The position numbers were made by a program, and so were the translations under genes. A DNA stretch of 6,000 nt. Origin: Bacteroidota bacterium (GTDB lineage Bacteria; Bacteroidota; Bacteroidia; Bacteroidales; Prolixibacteraceae). How positions within the stretch are numbered: position 1 is the first letter of the stretch; each line of letters starts with the position of its first letter. Location of the stretch: contig JABMPI010000132.1 of NCBI GenBank assembly GCA_013203755.1, positions 1 to 6,000 of the forward strand, in the 5' to 3' direction. The notes under the pieces are model-generated. The model saw only the letters and a list, made by a program, of their open reading frames with translations, searched no databases and was not told the DNA's origin. This document shows positions 1-6,000 of this stretch, one piece after another.

Positions 1-94
1 CTTATGGGGTAGTATCATTATCTTGTATCAGATAGTCATTATCTTATGGGGTAGCATCATCATCTTGCATAAGATAGCCTTCATCTTATGGGGT
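1..94. repeat. 42-bp tandem repeat (minisatellite), two units plus the start of a third
   Basis: Unit 1 is 1-42, unit 2 is 43-84, and 85-94 repeats the first ten bases (CTTATGGGGT). Units 1 and 2 differ at seven of 42 positions. Each unit splits into two diverged 21-bp halves that both begin CTT and share much of their last seven bases (TCATTAT or close variants), so the underlying period is 21 bp. Short self-complementary arms occur inside the units (TATCT/AGATA in unit 1, ATCTT/AAGAT in unit 2). The array starts at the window edge, so its true length is unknown. One plus-strand frame is open across it from base 2 to a TGA at 113-115, giving a repetitive hydrophobic peptide with no start in view. 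I treat the array as intergenic; its function is unknown. Confidence 0.85.
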
Positions 95-404
95 TTTCCT
101 GATCTCTCAAAGTGACACAGAACGAACCGGAATCACCACAGGTTCTAAACTATGGAATGGCACGGTTAAACCGAAAACACTGACACAATTTGAACAGAAA
201 TAGCCATAAAATAGGAACTGGGAATATATTTTGAAGGGATTATATGCAGTTTGGTATAATTCATGAAAAAAAAATGAATCTGGATTTTATTCAGGATAAA
301 CGACAAATTTTAAGTATTGGTTTCAAATTGAAAGATTATAGCAAATACATGTTGAAACAATTTCGAATACTCATTTTGATGTGTCTTTGGTATTGCTATA
401 TTTT
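95..404. other. Non-coding stretch downstream of the receptor gene; no susD
   Basis: This stretch lies after the receptor stop codon, where a susD-like gene would normally begin. No credible gene is visible on either strand. The minus strand offers a 12-codon ATG frame at 336-374 (MSIRNCFNMYLL, then TAA). Two longer open frames lack any ATG: plus strand 78-203 and minus strand 107-286 (59 codons plus stop). Bases around 100-180 look less AT-rich than the rest, which could mean an old coding remnant, but neither translation was recognised. A 13-bp inverted repeat (TTTCAA, one base, TTGAAA) sits near 321-333. The only other signal I see is the weak candidate terminator at 266-293. Confidence 0.6.
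266..293 (-). terminator. Weak candidate intrinsic terminator for the receptor operon
   Basis: Read on the minus strand, TGAAT (289-293) can pair with ATTCA (275-279) across a 9-nt loop and is followed directly by nine T residues (266-274). The stem is short and AT-rich, so the hairpin is weak, but the T run is clear and it sits about 110 bp beyond the receptor stop codon. If it works, it would end the transcript without any SusD gene. It could equally be a chance A-tract in AT-rich spacer DNA. Confidence 0.3.
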
Positions 405-3400
405 CTAAAATAATACTTTTAGATTAACTCCAACTGTCCTGGTTGAAGGTAAACTAAAGTTATCAAGGGCTTGAAATGTTGTTAGCGTATTCAAGGTAAT
501 TTCCGGATCAAATGGGGCATCCTTGTAGATGAAAAATAAATTTTGACCAGTAATAGAGAATGTAGCTTTTTTGATCAGAGATTCTTTAAAATTCAAATTA
601 TAAGAAAGGGATAACTGCGCCAAACGAATGTTATTGCGGTTATAAGTATATGGCTCTTTTATCCCGTTTCTGTAACCAATTGTTGTGTAATACTGTCTGG
701 CATCCATGTTGGATACCAATGTCCCGTCAGGTTTTATAGCGTTAATAGATACTCCTCCATTATCCCTTGCTTTAGCACTTCTTTTACTTACCCCGTAACC
801 ATCAAGCATTGCTTCGGTCTGACTAATAACCTTTCCTCCAAATTTACCGTTAAATAAAACTCCCAAAGAGAAATTTTTATAGGTAAAATTATTGTTCCAT
901 CCCAGGCTGAAATCCGGATTTGAATTCCCAATATACTCTTTATCAACAGTTTTTAGGATGTTCCCTTTTTCATCCAGTTTTATCCTACCTTCACTATCTC
1001 TTAAAAATTTATGTACGTATAAGTCACCAAATGAACTGCCCTCCTTAATAATTAACAGATATCCTTCCTCGTCAGACAAGCTGATTGAGTTATTCAGGTC
1101 AGGATGAAGTGATACAATTGTGTTCCGGTTGTTGGAATAATTCAAACTGGTTGACCAGCTGAATTGGTTTGTTTTCAATAGATTAGCTATAATCGTTAAC
1201 TCGAATCCAGAGTTTATTATTTCACCTGCGTTTACTAAAAATTGTGTATATTCTGATCCCGAAGGAGCGGGTAATACTATAAACTGATCCTTGCTATTAA
1301 TGTTGTAGTAGGTAAAATCAAAATCAAATTTTCCTTTTAAGAATCTTATGTCAGTTCCTATCTCCAAGCTGCGAATAATTTCAGGTTTTAAATTGGAAAA
1401 TGGTTTTGTTGTATTTAAAAGTATTCCTGTTGAAGTAATTGTATGATCTGGAATTACACTATTGAATGGAACTTCGTTTGCAACCATAGAATAAGATGAT
1501 CTGAATTTACCAAAGCTGATAATATCCGGAAGTTCAATCATTTCGCTTACTATCCCGGAGAAACCTGCTGAAGGATAGAAATACGATTCATTTCCTGTTC
1601 CAGCCAGGCTTGATGCCCAATCGTTACGTCCCGAAAATTCAAGAAACAACATCTCTTTATAACCAAATTGAATGTTGCCAAAAACAGCTTCTTTTATCAA
1701 CCTACTTCCAAGTGTAGAATTTACTAACACATTGTTTTCTATGTTCTGAAAAGAAAATTTATTGGCATATTTCAAACCTTCAAGTCCGGTATTTACGCTT
1801 ACTCCAAACCCATATTGGGTTTTCTGGTAACTAGATCCCAGAATTACATTCATGCTAAGGTCGCCAAATTCTTCGTTATAGGTAAGAATGGCATCACCAT
1901 ATATAAGCTCATCTTCATATTTTTGATAAATCCATGATCCATTTTCATGTACATTGGTACGATTCGAGCCGGCTTTGTTTTGTTGCTCATGTGATTTTAC
2001 AGCATAATCATAGTTCCCTCTGACTTGAAGATTAAGATTGTCGATAATTTTCCAGTCGAGGACAACATTTGCAATTAACCTTTTTGTCAAATCTTTTTTT
2101 TGTTGATTATAAATAATCCAATTTGGATTCGACTGGAAATGATCATCTACAAACCAATTTTGAAGATACATATTGCGCTCTGGATTAAAAACCTCGTAAT
2201 TCTCTGCGTATGATTCATAATCTCTGTCACGTGGAAATAAATACAGACCATTAAGCGGATTTAAATAGTAACCCGCAGTATTCCTGTTAGTTGTAATTTC
2301 GTTCGACATCATAACATTGGAACTAACAGTCAATTTATTATTAAACAACCAGGTTGACTGTTTAAATGTAATATTATTCTTCCCATAGCTGTTTTGTGGA
2401 ACGATGCCGCTGATTGTTGCATTTGAAAATGAGAAATACGCTATCGTTCTGTCAGTACCTCCGCTAATGGTAAGCGTATTTACCAAACTTGATCCGGTTT
2501 GAAAGAAATCATCAACATAATTGTTTTCATATCCTCCTTTAGAAGAAGACCAACTTTCTTTTGCCCCACCTATACTACCATATTCAAACTGAAGATTTGG
2601 AGTTTCAAGTAAATTTTCAAATGTAATACTTGTGCTTAAGCAAATCTTTGTAACTCCACTTTCTCCTTTTTTAGTGGTGATTAGAATAACACCATTGGCT
2701 CCCTGACTGCCATAAAGAGCAGCAGCATTTGCTCCTTTCAGAATACTGATGCTTTCAATATCATCGGGGTTTATTTGAGAAAGTCCATCTCCTCCGTCGT
2801 TACCTCCAAACATAATGATCTGACTCCCTTTGTTATTGGCCATGGGAATTCCATCAATTACAAACAGTGGATCATTTGAGCCGTTTATGGATTTATTGCC
2901 TCTCAAAACAATCTTTGAAGAACCTCCTGCTCCTGCAGCACTTTTATTTATTTCGATCCCGGAAATTTTCCCCGACAAACTATTGACAAAATTATTGTCT
3001 CTGGTTTTTGTAATTTCTTCTTCTCTAATGGTTTGTGTTGAATACGTTAACGTTTTCTCTGCACGTTTTATTCCTAGCGCAGAAATAATAACCTCATCAA
3101 CATCAAGACTTCCGGAAACAAGAGTTACATTTATTTCTGTTCTATCTTTTAAGGTTTCTTCTTTTATTTCCATCCCGACAAAAGAAAAAATCAAATATGT
3201 TGCATTCAAAGAAACTTCCAAATTATACTTTCCTTGCTGATCCGTAACAATGCCGTTATAAGTTCCTTTTACAAGTACTGATACACTCGGAATTGCATCC
3301 CCATTTTCGTCGGTAACTGTACCAAATACTTTTCTCTTTTGCGAATCGGTTTCTAATTGGGGAAGAATCTTGTGGATATTATTTCTATCCTTACGAGGGA

Positions 3401-3689
3401 TTATTATTATTTGACGGTCAAAAATTTTATATTCCAGCCTCATCCCTGCAAGAGCCTGGTCCATAATCTGATCAATGGTTAGATTTTCTGCATCAACGGA
3501 AATGTTTTTAGATAAATTTACCTGATCGTCTTTGTAAAAGATGATGAACTCACTTTTTTGCTGAATCAAATCAAACAAGTTTTCCAAACTAACTTGTTTT
3601 AGATGAATAGTCAATTCGGTGTTTTGCGATAGTGATGTTGCATAAACCCCCGATAAAATGATTAGCAAAAAAAATGCTTTAATTCTCAT
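405..3689 (-). CDS. SusC/RagA-family TonB-dependent outer-membrane receptor with STN domain
   Basis: Intact 1094-residue protein, a usual length for SusC-family receptors, with an ATG start and TAG stop. It should import a ligand across the outer membrane using TonB-ExbBD energy and also signal its presence. Residues 1-22 form a Sec signal peptide (MRIKAFFLLIILSGVYATSL, cut near SQ). Residues about 24-100 are an STN domain, the part that contacts FecR-type anti-sigma factors. Residues about 119-192 are a carboxypeptidase-regulatory-like beta-sandwich (VFGTVTDENG...). A TonB-box-like stretch DVDEVIISA lies at about 196-204. The plug, about 205-345, carries the SusC signatures LRGNKSINGSNDPLFVIDG and SISILKGANAAALYGSQGA. 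The rest is a beta-barrel ending in a terminal Phe (VGVNLKVLF), as expected of a BAM substrate. The STN domain and the upstream sigma/FecR pair imply sigma-controlled expression. The partner SusD gene is not next to it. The sequence does not reveal the substrate (glycan, peptide or other). Confidence 0.95.
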   Translation of the reverse strand: MRIKAFFLLIILSGVYATSLSQNTELTIHLKQVSLENLFDLIQQKSEFIIFYKDDQVNLSKNISVDAENLTIDQIMDQALAGMRLEYKIFDRQIIIIPRKDRNNIHKILPQLETDSQKRKVFGTVTDENGDAIPSVSVLVKGTYNGIVTDQQGKYNLEVSLNATYLIFSFVGMEIKEETLKDRTEINVTLVSGSLDVDEVIISALGIKRAEKTLTYSTQTIREEEITKTRDNNFVNSLSGKISGIEINKSAAGAGGSSKIVLRGNKSINGSNDPLFVIDGIPMANNKGSQIIMFGGNDGGDGLSQINPDDIESISILKGANAAALYGSQGANGVILITTKKGESGVTKICLSTSITFENLLETPNLQFEYGSIGGAKESWSSSKGGYENNYVDDFFQTGSSLVNTLTISGGTDRTIAYFSFSNATISGIVPQNSYGKNNITFKQSTWLFNNKLTVSSNVMMSNEITTNRNTAGYYLNPLNGLYLFPRDRDYESYAENYEVFNPERNMYLQNWFVDDHFQSNPNWIIYNQQKKDLTKRLIANVVLDWKIIDNLNLQVRGNYDYAVKSHEQQNKAGSNRTNVHENGSWIYQKYEDELIYGDAILTYNEEFGDLSMNVILGSSYQKTQYGFGVSVNTGLEGLKYANKFSFQNIENNVLVNSTLGSRLIKEAVFGNIQFGYKEMLFLEFSGRNDWASSLAGTGNESYFYPSAGFSGIVSEMIELPDIISFGKFRSSYSMVANEVPFNSVIPDHTITSTGILLNTTKPFSNLKPEIIRSLEIGTDIRFLKGKFDFDFTYYNINSKDQFIVLPAPSGSEYTQFLVNAGEIINSGFELTIIANLLKTNQFSWSTSLNYSNNRNTIVSLHPDLNNSISLSDEEGYLLIIKEGSSFGDLYVHKFLRDSEGRIKLDEKGNILKTVDKEYIGNSNPDFSLGWNNNFTYKNFSLGVLFNGKFGGKVISQTEAMLDGYGVSKRSAKARDNGGVSINAIKPDGTLVSNMDARQYYTTIGYRNGIKEPYTYNRNNIRLAQLSLSYNLNFKESLIKKATFSITGQNLFFIYKDAPFDPEITLNTLTTFQALDNFSLPSTRTVGVNLKVLF

Positions 3690-3863
3690 ACTTTTTAATG
3701 CTCGAATAAAATACTTAGTTCCCTGGATGGGAATATAATCAGTATTGCAACGTCAGATATATTACAATTCGATAAACTTACTTTGTCTTATTGTATCTAC
3801 TCTTTTGTTAATAAAGGGAGACTTTTTTTTAACTCCTGATTGCAATATCAAACCTAAATTATT
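3690..3863 (-). promoter_or_regulatory. 174-bp spacer upstream of the receptor gene, probable regulated promoter region
   Basis: The gap between the anti-sigma stop and the receptor ATG is much longer than the 33-bp gap between sigma and anti-sigma, so the receptor probably has its own promoter, as expected for a target of the linked ECF sigma. Visible elements are a perfect 5-bp hairpin with a 5-nt loop at 3719-3733 (TTCCC, TGGAT, GGGAA), 29 bp ahead of the ATG, and an inverted pair of 8-mers, TATTGCAA at 3743-3750 and TTGCAATA at 3840-3847. There is also a TAAGTTTA on the minus strand (3773-3780), one base off the Bacteroidota -7 consensus. I could not identify an ECF -35/-10 pair with confidence, and no strong ribosome-binding site precedes the ATG. 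Confidence 0.45.
3849..3856 (-). promoter_or_regulatory. Candidate -7 box (TAGGTTTG) for the receptor gene
   Basis: On the minus strand TAGGTTTG matches the Bacteroidota housekeeping -7 consensus TAnnTTTG and begins 7 bp after the anti-sigma stop codon. No TTTG-type -33 box is present 19-21 bp upstream, and the resulting leader would be about 150 nt. It could give basal receptor expression independent of the ECF sigma, or be a chance match. Confidence 0.25.
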
Positions 3864-5027
3864 TTAGTTTTTTGTAATCAGTATCTGATCATCTAACTGC
3901 ATAATTTCAATATCCACAATTTCGGCTATCATTTCAAAAACCTGAGTAGCTGAATTGCGCAGATCCAGATAACCGGAAAATGATTCGTTCGCCAATTCCA
4001 AATTATCAATTTTAATAGGAACATTATAATGTCTGGATAGTTTTTTTGCAATATATCCCAACGTTTTACTTTCTACCACAACATAGCCATATTTCCACGA
4101 AAAAAAATCTTTGGTATTTACATTCGTTTGTTCCAAGGTTTTTTTTGCCAGATCATATACCGCAAGCATCTCTGGAATCATCTTTTCTTTGGTCTGACTT
4201 AGAAATGAATCCCCGTTGTATATTAATTCTACTGCACCACTTTTTAGAATTGTATTAACGGTATTGTCGTCGTTGTAGGCACTTATATTAAAAACTGTTC
4301 CAAGTACCTTTATTTCTAAATCCCGGGTAAGTACGTGGAAAGGATATTTCTGATTATGACTCACCTCGAATATTGCTTCTCCTTCTAAATATACCTCTCG
4401 CTTGTCTTTTGAAAACCTTACCGGATAAACCAGTTTTGAGCCTGAATTTAGCCAAACTGTACTATTATCACACAGAGTAATTTGTGTTCTTTTTCCATAA
4501 GGAACTATTACGGTATTATAAGCCAACGATTCTTTTGCTTCGGTTTGCTGCTCGACTTTCTTTTGAGCATTAATTTTAATTTCGTTGGAAGTTTCAGAAT
4601 GTTCAATTTTTGATTCTTTTGTTTCAATCTGAATTTTCTTATTCCCGGAAAGTATCAACTGCGTAAAGTCAGAATCTGAAGCAGCAATCTGAGACGCAAA
4701 GTCTTTAATTTCTGAATTATTTGCCAGCTGAAAAATGACAGTTAAACCTACCAATAACAACAAACCCGCCGCATATCCAAACCGGAACATGGTTTTTTTC
4801 TGTTTCGATTTATTTATGGTGTTAATAATTCTTCGTTCCAACAAATCCTTTTCATCTGGCCGAATAATTTCTCGGTTAACATGCACAACGCCTTGAATCC
4901 TTTGAGCTAGTAAGAGTTCTTCTTTTGGCAGATGTTCATCTTTATAATTTGCATTTTTCAGGTTCTCAATAAGAGAATCATCAGTTAAAATATCTTCTGC
5001 TTTTTTATTTTGGTTTTGGTTTTTCAT
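3864..5027 (-). CDS. FecR-family anti-sigma factor (inner-membrane signal transducer)
   Basis: This 387-residue protein should span the inner membrane, hold the adjacent sigma factor on the cytoplasmic side and receive the receptor signal on the periplasmic side. From the ATG, residues 1-80 are a hydrophilic cytoplasmic region and about 81-101 are the single membrane segment (GYAAGLLLLVGLTVIFQLA). A Lys/Glu/Gln-rich linker spans about 128-168. The FecR domain is at about 173-265, with VPYGKRTQITLCDNSTVWLN, LEGEAIFEVSH, PFHV and VLGTVFNISAY. The C-terminal FecR domain (DUF4974 type) is about 315-387 and includes LSRHYNVPI and a closing QILITKN. The frame can be extended six codons upstream to a TTG at 5043-5045, but I chose the ATG at 5025-5027 because a purine-rich GTGAAGAA sits 6 nt before it. 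The gene follows the sigma gene by 33 bp, so cotranscription is likely. Confidence 0.93.
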   Translation of the reverse strand: MKNQNQNKKAEDILTDDSLIENLKNANYKDEHLPKEELLLAQRIQGVVHVNREIIRPDEKDLLERRIINTINKSKQKKTMFRFGYAAGLLLLVGLTVIFQLANNSEIKDFASQIAASDSDFTQLILSGNKKIQIETKESKIEHSETSNEIKINAQKKVEQQTEAKESLAYNTVIVPYGKRTQITLCDNSTVWLNSGSKLVYPVRFSKDKREVYLEGEAIFEVSHNQKYPFHVLTRDLEIKVLGTVFNISAYNDDNTVNTILKSGAVELIYNGDSFLSQTKEKMIPEMLAVYDLAKKTLEQTNVNTKDFFSWKYGYVVVESKTLGYIAKKLSRHYNVPIKIDNLELANESFSGYLDLRNSATQVFEMIAEIVDIEIMQLDDQILITKN

Positions 5028-5033
5028 TGCATA

Positions 5034-5041
5034 TTCTTCAC
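5034..5041 (-). promoter_or_regulatory. Purine-rich ribosome-binding-site candidate deciding the anti-sigma start
   Basis: GTGAAGAA on the minus strand lies 6 nt before the ATG at 5025-5027. It overlaps the six codons that would be coding if the TTG at 5043-5045 were the start, so it favours the ATG. Bacteroidota often do not rely on a Shine-Dalgarno sequence, so this is supporting evidence only. Confidence 0.4.
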
Positions 5042-5060
5042 TCAATAATTTACTGAATAC

Positions 5061-5678
5061 TTAATTTTTAACTGATTTGGTCAGCTTTAAAGAAGTAGTT
5101 TGAAGGAAAAATAGTACAAGATGTTTGCTATTAATACTAAGGTCCTCCCGAATTGTTTTAACAGAGCGGTACACCAATGTCCTTACCGACTCTAATGATA
5201 TTTCCATAATTTTTGCCACTTCAACATAAGGCAATTCAAGCTGAAAACGAAGATTAAGTGCTTCCTGCTGACGTTCGGAAAGTTTTTCCACTGTCTTTAG
5301 AATTTTTTTTAAATTTTCTTTCTGTTCTTCAGAATCATCAGGATTAAATGAAGACAATTTATCCTCATTAATTTCTGTAACGTTTGCAATATAAACTAAA
5401 CTCAATTTTCCTTTTTTATTCGATAAAATCTTTCGTTTTAAAGATTTAAACAAATAATTACGGATGTTATTGCTATCTGAAAGTTTCTTATGGTACTTAT
5501 ATAAATCAACAAAAAGATCATGAATACAATCTTTTATTAATTCCTCCTCTTTTGAGTAAATAAATCCAAAAGAGTACAGTATGTCAGAATATTGCACATA
5601 CAGTTCATGAAAGGCTTGTGTTTCCCCAGTCTTTATACGTTTCCATAGAAGATAATCAGTATCGACTTCTTTTCGCAT
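5061..5678 (-). CDS. ECF-family RNA polymerase sigma factor (FecI-like, sigma-70 family)
   Basis: This 205-residue cytoplasmic protein should direct RNA polymerase to the promoter of the linked receptor gene when released by the anti-sigma factor. Sigma region 2 spans about residues 22-88 (AFHELYVQYSDILYSFGFIY, then KDCIHDLFVDLYKY, and the following NIRNYLFKSLKRKIL). Region 4, with the helix-turn-helix that reads the -35 element, spans about 125-178 (LSERQQEALNLRFQLELPY, VAKIMEISLESVRTLVYRSV). There is no region 1 or region 3, and the length fits ECF factors. The acidic linker at about 102-122 is typical. The hydrophobic tail (HLVLFFLQTTSLKL) resembles the leucine-rich ends common in Bacteroidota ECF factors. 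The start is the ATG at 5676-5678, with a TAnnTTTG box close upstream. It is the first gene of the apparent operon. Its exact ECF group was not determined. Confidence 0.95.
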   Translation of the reverse strand: MRKEVDTDYLLWKRIKTGETQAFHELYVQYSDILYSFGFIYSKEEELIKDCIHDLFVDLYKYHKKLSDSNNIRNYLFKSLKRKILSNKKGKLSLVYIANVTEINEDKLSSFNPDDSEEQKENLKKILKTVEKLSERQQEALNLRFQLELPYVEVAKIMEISLESVRTLVYRSVKTIREDLSINSKHLVLFFLQTTSLKLTKSVKN

Positions 5679-6000
5679 AGTTAATTTAATCTCGCCTCAA
5701 AGATATAATTTAAAAATAATAAAAAAATAATTTTAAAAATCTGAAAAAGTCGGGTGTTAAAGCAAAAGTTATTTAGATAAGTTCAATTTAGTTTAATTTC
5801 TATATTATAATATTTTTGCGACTGCAGCTCCATTTAAATTGTTGAATTTTTATTTTGTAATATTTCTTTTTCTGTGATCAATTGTTGATTTCTATTTTTC
5901 TACTTCATCAGTATATATTCTATACTCAATGCAGATAGCTTTTCAGGAAATTAGGCGTAGTTATTTTTATTCACAACAAAGCAAAAAACTGCGTTGTAAC
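5679..6000. other. AT-rich non-coding region upstream of the sigma gene
   Basis: No gene is visible on either strand; every frame is broken by stops and nothing convincing enters from the right edge. It holds the probable sigma promoter (5698-5705) with A/T tracts immediately behind it. Other elements are a 12-bp AT palindrome at 5802-5813 (ATATTATAATAT), a plus-strand TATTTTTG at 5811-5818, a 6-bp inverted repeat with a 5-nt loop at 5910-5926 (AGTATA/TATACT), and a hairpin-capable stretch at 5973-5997 (ACAAC/GTTGT with an inner GC/GC pair). In DNA this AT-rich most of these could occur by chance. Confidence 0.6.
5698..5705 (-). promoter_or_regulatory. Probable -7 box (TATCTTTG) for the sigma/anti-sigma operon
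   Basis: On the minus strand TATCTTTG is an exact match to the Bacteroidota housekeeping -7 consensus TAnnTTTG. It ends 19 bp before the sigma ATG, so transcription would start roughly 12-15 nt ahead of the ATG and give a very short leader. The upstream DNA is dense in A and T tracts, but no TTTG -33 element is seen at the usual spacing. This suggests basal expression by the primary sigma factor rather than autoregulation. Confidence 0.45.

Noticed and set aside
1..94. CRISPR array
   Set aside because: Repeats are contiguous 42-bp units with gradual divergence along their length; there are no unique spacers between conserved repeats and no cas genes in the window.
892..1107. Plus-strand open frame of 71 codons with an ATG-type start
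   Set aside because: It lies wholly inside the receptor gene on the opposite strand, with no domain or supporting signals; a shadow frame.
2830..3240. Plus-strand open frame of 136 codons
   Set aside because: It is antisense to the plug and N-terminal domains of the receptor, whose own frame shows clear family motifs. The translation has no recognisable pattern.
3817..3836. GGAG/CTCC pair flanking a T/A tract as a terminator after the anti-sigma gene
   Set aside because: Only four base pairs form and the homopolymer is in the loop rather than after the stem, so it does not fit an intrinsic terminator.
4046..4258. Plus-strand open frame of 70 codons
   Set aside because: It is antisense to the anti-sigma gene and has no independent evidence.
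5802..5813. 12-bp palindrome ATATTATAATAT as an operator
   Set aside because: It is made only of A and T in AT-rich DNA, so a chance palindrome is likely, and no second copy was seen.
5811..5818. Plus-strand TATTTTTG as a promoter for a divergent gene
   Set aside because: It matches TAnnTTTG but lies in very AT-rich DNA, has no -33 box, and no plus-strand gene follows before the window ends.

Overview
The window carries one complete trans-envelope signalling and uptake locus of the kind found in Bacteroidota, all on the minus strand. Reading in the direction of transcription, from right to left, it holds an ECF-type sigma factor (5061-5678), a FecR-type inner-membrane anti-sigma factor (3864-5027) and a large SusC/RagA-family TonB-dependent outer-membrane receptor with an N-terminal STN signalling domain (405-3689). 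The phylum is suggested by the SusC-type plug signature, the STN plus carboxypeptidase-regulatory-like N-terminus, the FecR architecture, the low GC content, the lack of strong Shine-Dalgarno sequences, and a TAnnTTTG-type -7 promoter box just ahead of the sigma gene. I cannot name the genus or the transported substrate.

Layout. Positions 1-94 are a short minisatellite: two 42-bp units plus the start of a third, each unit made of two diverged 21-bp halves. It may continue beyond the left edge. Positions 95-404 contain no convincing gene, only a weak candidate terminator for the operon (266-293) and some short open frames. The receptor is preceded by a 174-bp gap (3690-3863) with possible promoter and hairpin signals. 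The anti-sigma and sigma genes are separated by 33 bp and are probably cotranscribed. Positions 5679-6000 are AT-rich and non-coding and contain the probable sigma-gene promoter.

How the genes probably work together, from knowledge of the family: ligand binding at the receptor is sensed through its periplasmic STN domain, which contacts the periplasmic part of FecR. FecR then releases or activates the sigma factor, which transcribes the receptor and any linked genes.

The main departure from the textbook locus is that no SusD-like lipoprotein gene follows the receptor. The 404 bases after it hold only a 12-codon reading frame where susD would be expected. I see no clearly new biological system. 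The points most worth checking are the missing SusD partner, the 42/21-bp repeat and the regulatory gap in front of the receptor.
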